Origin: 70-18 sp041691815
GTDB lineage: Bacteria > Pseudomonadota > Alphaproteobacteria > Acetobacterales > Acetobacteraceae
Direction: 5' to 3'
DNA: 23,051 bases
NCBI GenBank assembly: GCA_041691815.1
Contig: JBEPTZ010000067.1
Span: 1 to 23,051 of the forward strand
Shown: positions 21,391 to 23,051 of the stretch, piece after piece
Layout: every line of letters begins with the position of its first letter
Numbering within the stretch: position 1 is the first letter of the stretch
Position numbers and translations under genes: made by a program
Notes under the pieces: model-generated
The model's input: the letters and a program-made list of their open reading frames with translations, nothing else
Told to the model about the DNA's origin: nothing
The model's database searches: none

Positions 21391-23051
21391 ATGACGACAC
21401 CCGTAAACGGCATCTATGTGCTGCAGAATGTCGTGCCAGCGCAGATCGCCGCCGCCCCGGTCGCGATCAAGGTGGTGGAGATGGAGAATGACGACGGCCA
21501 ACTATTCTCCAGCGCACAGGTGGCGCAGATGGCGGCCGGCGGCGGCACTGTGCTGGGCTATTTCAGTATTGGCGAGGCCGAAAATTACCGCGGCTACTTT
21601 GCGTCGCTCCCCAAGTCGGCAATCGGTCCGGTCGACCCCAGTTGGCCCGGCGATTACCAGGTGGCCTACTGGACACCGGCCTGGAAGGCAGTCTGCATCA
21701 GCTATATCGATCAGATGATCACCCTTGGCTATGCCGGTGCGTATTTCGATGTTGTCGATGTCTGCGAGTCGAAATGGGCGAAGGCCAATGCGCCCGGCGG
21801 CGACGCCACCGGCGCGATGGTCGATCTGGTCCAGTCCCTGGCCGCCTATGCGCACGCCAAGGATCCTGGTTTCAAGCTGTGGGTGAACACCTCGGGCGCC
21901 GAGGAGTTGGCGAGCAACCCCACATTCGTGAATTCGATCGACGGCGCGCTGGAGGAGGAGCTGTTCTATCAGGACAGCGGCAAGCCGCAGGCGCCGGCCG
22001 ATGTCCGCTACAACCTCGATCTGCTTGGCAAGCTGGTTCAGGCCGGCAAGCCGGTGATCGCCGTCGAGTATATCAGTGGCGCGGACCGCATCGCCTCGGT
22101 GCAGGCGCAGGCGGCGGCCGCCGGCATCGGCAGCTACATCGCCAATCCCAACCTGGGGCTCGCCGGCGTCAACACCGTCGGTTTCGCCACGCTGCCGCCG
22201 TTGTCGGCTCCGGACCCGGCTCCGACCGGCGATTCGATTATCGGCACCGCTGGCAACGACACGCTCACGGCTGGCTCGGGCAACGATACGTTGAGCGGGC
22301 TGGCCGGCAACGACGTCTATGTCGTCAACAATGCCGGCGACCGAGTGGCCGAAGCGGTCGGTGGCGGCAATGACACGGTGTGGGCCAGCACGGATTACAC
22401 GCTGGCCGCTGGCACCGAGGTCGAGATGCTGCGCACCCAGAGCACTACCGGGGTGCGACTGGTCGGCAATGCCTACAGCCACGCCCTGCTCGGCAATACC
22501 GGCAGCGACACGCTGATCGGTGGTGCCGGCAATGACACCTTGAACGGCCTGGGCGGTGCCGACAGCATGCAGGGCGGCGCCGGCAACGACACCTATCTTG
22601 TCGACAATGCCGGTGACCAGGTGGCCGAAGCGGTCGGTGGCGGCAATGACACGGTGTGGGCCAGCACGGATTACACGCTGGCCGCTGGCACCGAGGTCGA
22701 GATGCTGCGCACCCAGAGCACTACCGGGGTGCGACTGGTCGGCAATGCCTACAGCCACGCCCTGCTCGGCAATACCGGCAACGACACGCTGGTTGGCGGC
22801 GCCGGCAATGACACACTGAACGGCCTGGGTGGTGCCGACAGCATGCAGGGCGGCGCCGGCAACGACACCTATCTCGTCGACAATGCCGGCGACCAGGTGG
22901 CCGAAGCGGTCGGTGGCGGCAATGACACGGTGTGGGCCAGCACGAATTACACGCTGGCTGCCGACACCGAGGTCGAGATGCTGCGCACCCACAGCGCTAC
23001 CGGGGTGCGACTGGTCGGCAATGCCTACAGCCACGCCCTGCTCGGCAATAC
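21391..23051 (+). CDS. GH114 endo-polygalactosaminidase-like enzyme fused to RTX repeats (3' end outside window)
   Basis: The frame is open from the ATG at 21391 to the window end (553 codons), with AAGGA about nine bases upstream. Residues 1-270 form a GH114 TIM-barrel domain: GYFSIGEAENYR (56-67), GYAGAYFDVVDVCE (113-126, acidic residues 120 and 123) and GALEEELFY (185-193, candidate catalytic Glu). A Pro-rich linker follows. From about 283 come RTX-type GGxGxDx motifs (GTAGNDTLTAGSGNDTLSG, GGAGNDTL) within 92-residue repeats. There is no signal peptide, so type I secretion is inferred, with the signal expected beyond the window. Family knowledge suggests cleavage of Pel-like galactosaminan. 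It is divergent from the exopolysaccharide operon and may remodel or disperse the polymer outside the cell. Confidence 0.88.
   Translation, partial: MTTPVNGIYVLQNVVPAQIAAAPVAIKVVEMENDDGQLFSSAQVAQMAAGGGTVLGYFSIGEAENYRGYFASLPKSAIGPVDPSWPGDYQVAYWTPAWKAVCISYIDQMITLGYAGAYFDVVDVCESKWAKANAPGGDATGAMVDLVQSLAAYAHAKDPGFKLWVNTSGAEELASNPTFVNSIDGALEEELFYQDSGKPQAPADVRYNLDLLGKLVQAGKPVIAVEYISGADRIASVQAQAAAAGIGSYIANPNLGLAGVNTVGFATLPPLSAPDPAPTGDSIIGTAGNDTLTAGSGNDTLSGLAGNDVYVVNNAGDRVAEAVGGGNDTVWASTDYTLAAGTEVEMLRTQSTTGVRLVGNAYSHALLGNTGSDTLIGGAGNDTLNGLGGADSMQGGAGNDTYLVDNAGDQVAEAVGGGNDTVWASTDYTLAAGTEVEMLRTQSTTGVRLVGNAYSHALLGNTGNDTLVGGAGNDTLNGLGGADSMQGGAGNDTYLVDNAGDQVAEAVGGGNDTVWASTNYTLAADTEVEMLRTHSATGVRLVGNAYSHALLGN
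22309..23051 (+). repeat. 276-base tandem repeats (92-residue RTX units), 2.7 copies visible
   Basis: Equivalent points recur at 22309, 22585 and 22861. Bases 22345-22504 are identical to 22621-22780, and the third copy differs at a handful of sites. Each unit encodes GGAGNDTL, GNDTYLVDNAGD, VAEAVGGGNDTVW, a segment ending in EVEMLRTQSTTGVRL, and VGNAYSHALLGN. This alternates calcium-binding RTX nonapeptides with a longer beta stretch. The array continues past the window. Confidence 0.92.

Noticed and set aside
20979..21413. Minus-strand 144-codon frame in the intergenic region
   Set aside because: No recognisable domain; its start lies within the divergent GH114 gene and its end covers the palindrome and promoter candidate.

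Overview
The window is GC-rich DNA with tightly packed, often overlapping genes. It most resembles an alphaproteobacterium, probably of the Rhodospirillales/Acetobacteraceae type. That placement is inference from base composition, codon use, an ExoF-like export protein and IS66/IS21 remnants; no rRNA or tRNA is present to fix it.

Layout. (1) Positions 1-877 are insertion-sequence debris: a minus-strand IS66-family relic with its tnpA-side terminus near 583, apparently inserted into an IS21-type istA gene of which only the 3' part (584-877) remains. (2) Positions 878-1249 are non-coding and carry two hairpins built from one shared repeat motif. (3) From 20219 down to 1250 a single minus-strand run of twelve genes forms a Pel-like exopolysaccharide operon. 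In transcription order: a giant secreted deacetylase with Ig-like repeats and an RTX tail; glmS; an ExoF/Wza-type export protein; a sugar-1-phosphate nucleotidyltransferase; an Rmd-like reductase/epimerase; a short PelD; PelE; PelF; PelG; a LegB-like dehydratase/epimerase; a membrane-anchored TPR protein (PelB-like periplasmic part); and a GH114 glycoside hydrolase (PelA-hydrolase-like). Several junctions are 4-base ATGA overlaps. (4) Positions 20220-21390 hold a divergent MarR-type regulator and an AT-rich regulatory island with two clear palindromes and a promoter candidate. (5) From 21391 a second GH114 enzyme, fused to 92-residue RTX-type repeats, runs off the right end on the plus strand.

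How it may work together. GlmS, the nucleotidyltransferase and the two SDR enzymes look like a dedicated amino-sugar nucleotide supply. PelF would polymerise and PelG move the chain across the inner membrane, with PelD and PelE as accessory membrane subunits. The TPR protein and the OPX protein would guide export. The deacetylase and hydrolase activities that form one protein (PelA) in Pseudomonas are here separate polypeptides. The deacetylase, and a second hydrolase, carry RTX-like C-terminal signals suggesting type I secretion to the cell exterior.

The most notable features are this hybrid Pel/OPX layout, the split and externalised PelA activities, and a PelD lacking the degenerate GGDEF domain that senses c-di-GMP in Pseudomonas. 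No type I secretion ABC transporter, PelC lipoprotein or PelB-type outer-membrane barrel is encoded in the window.
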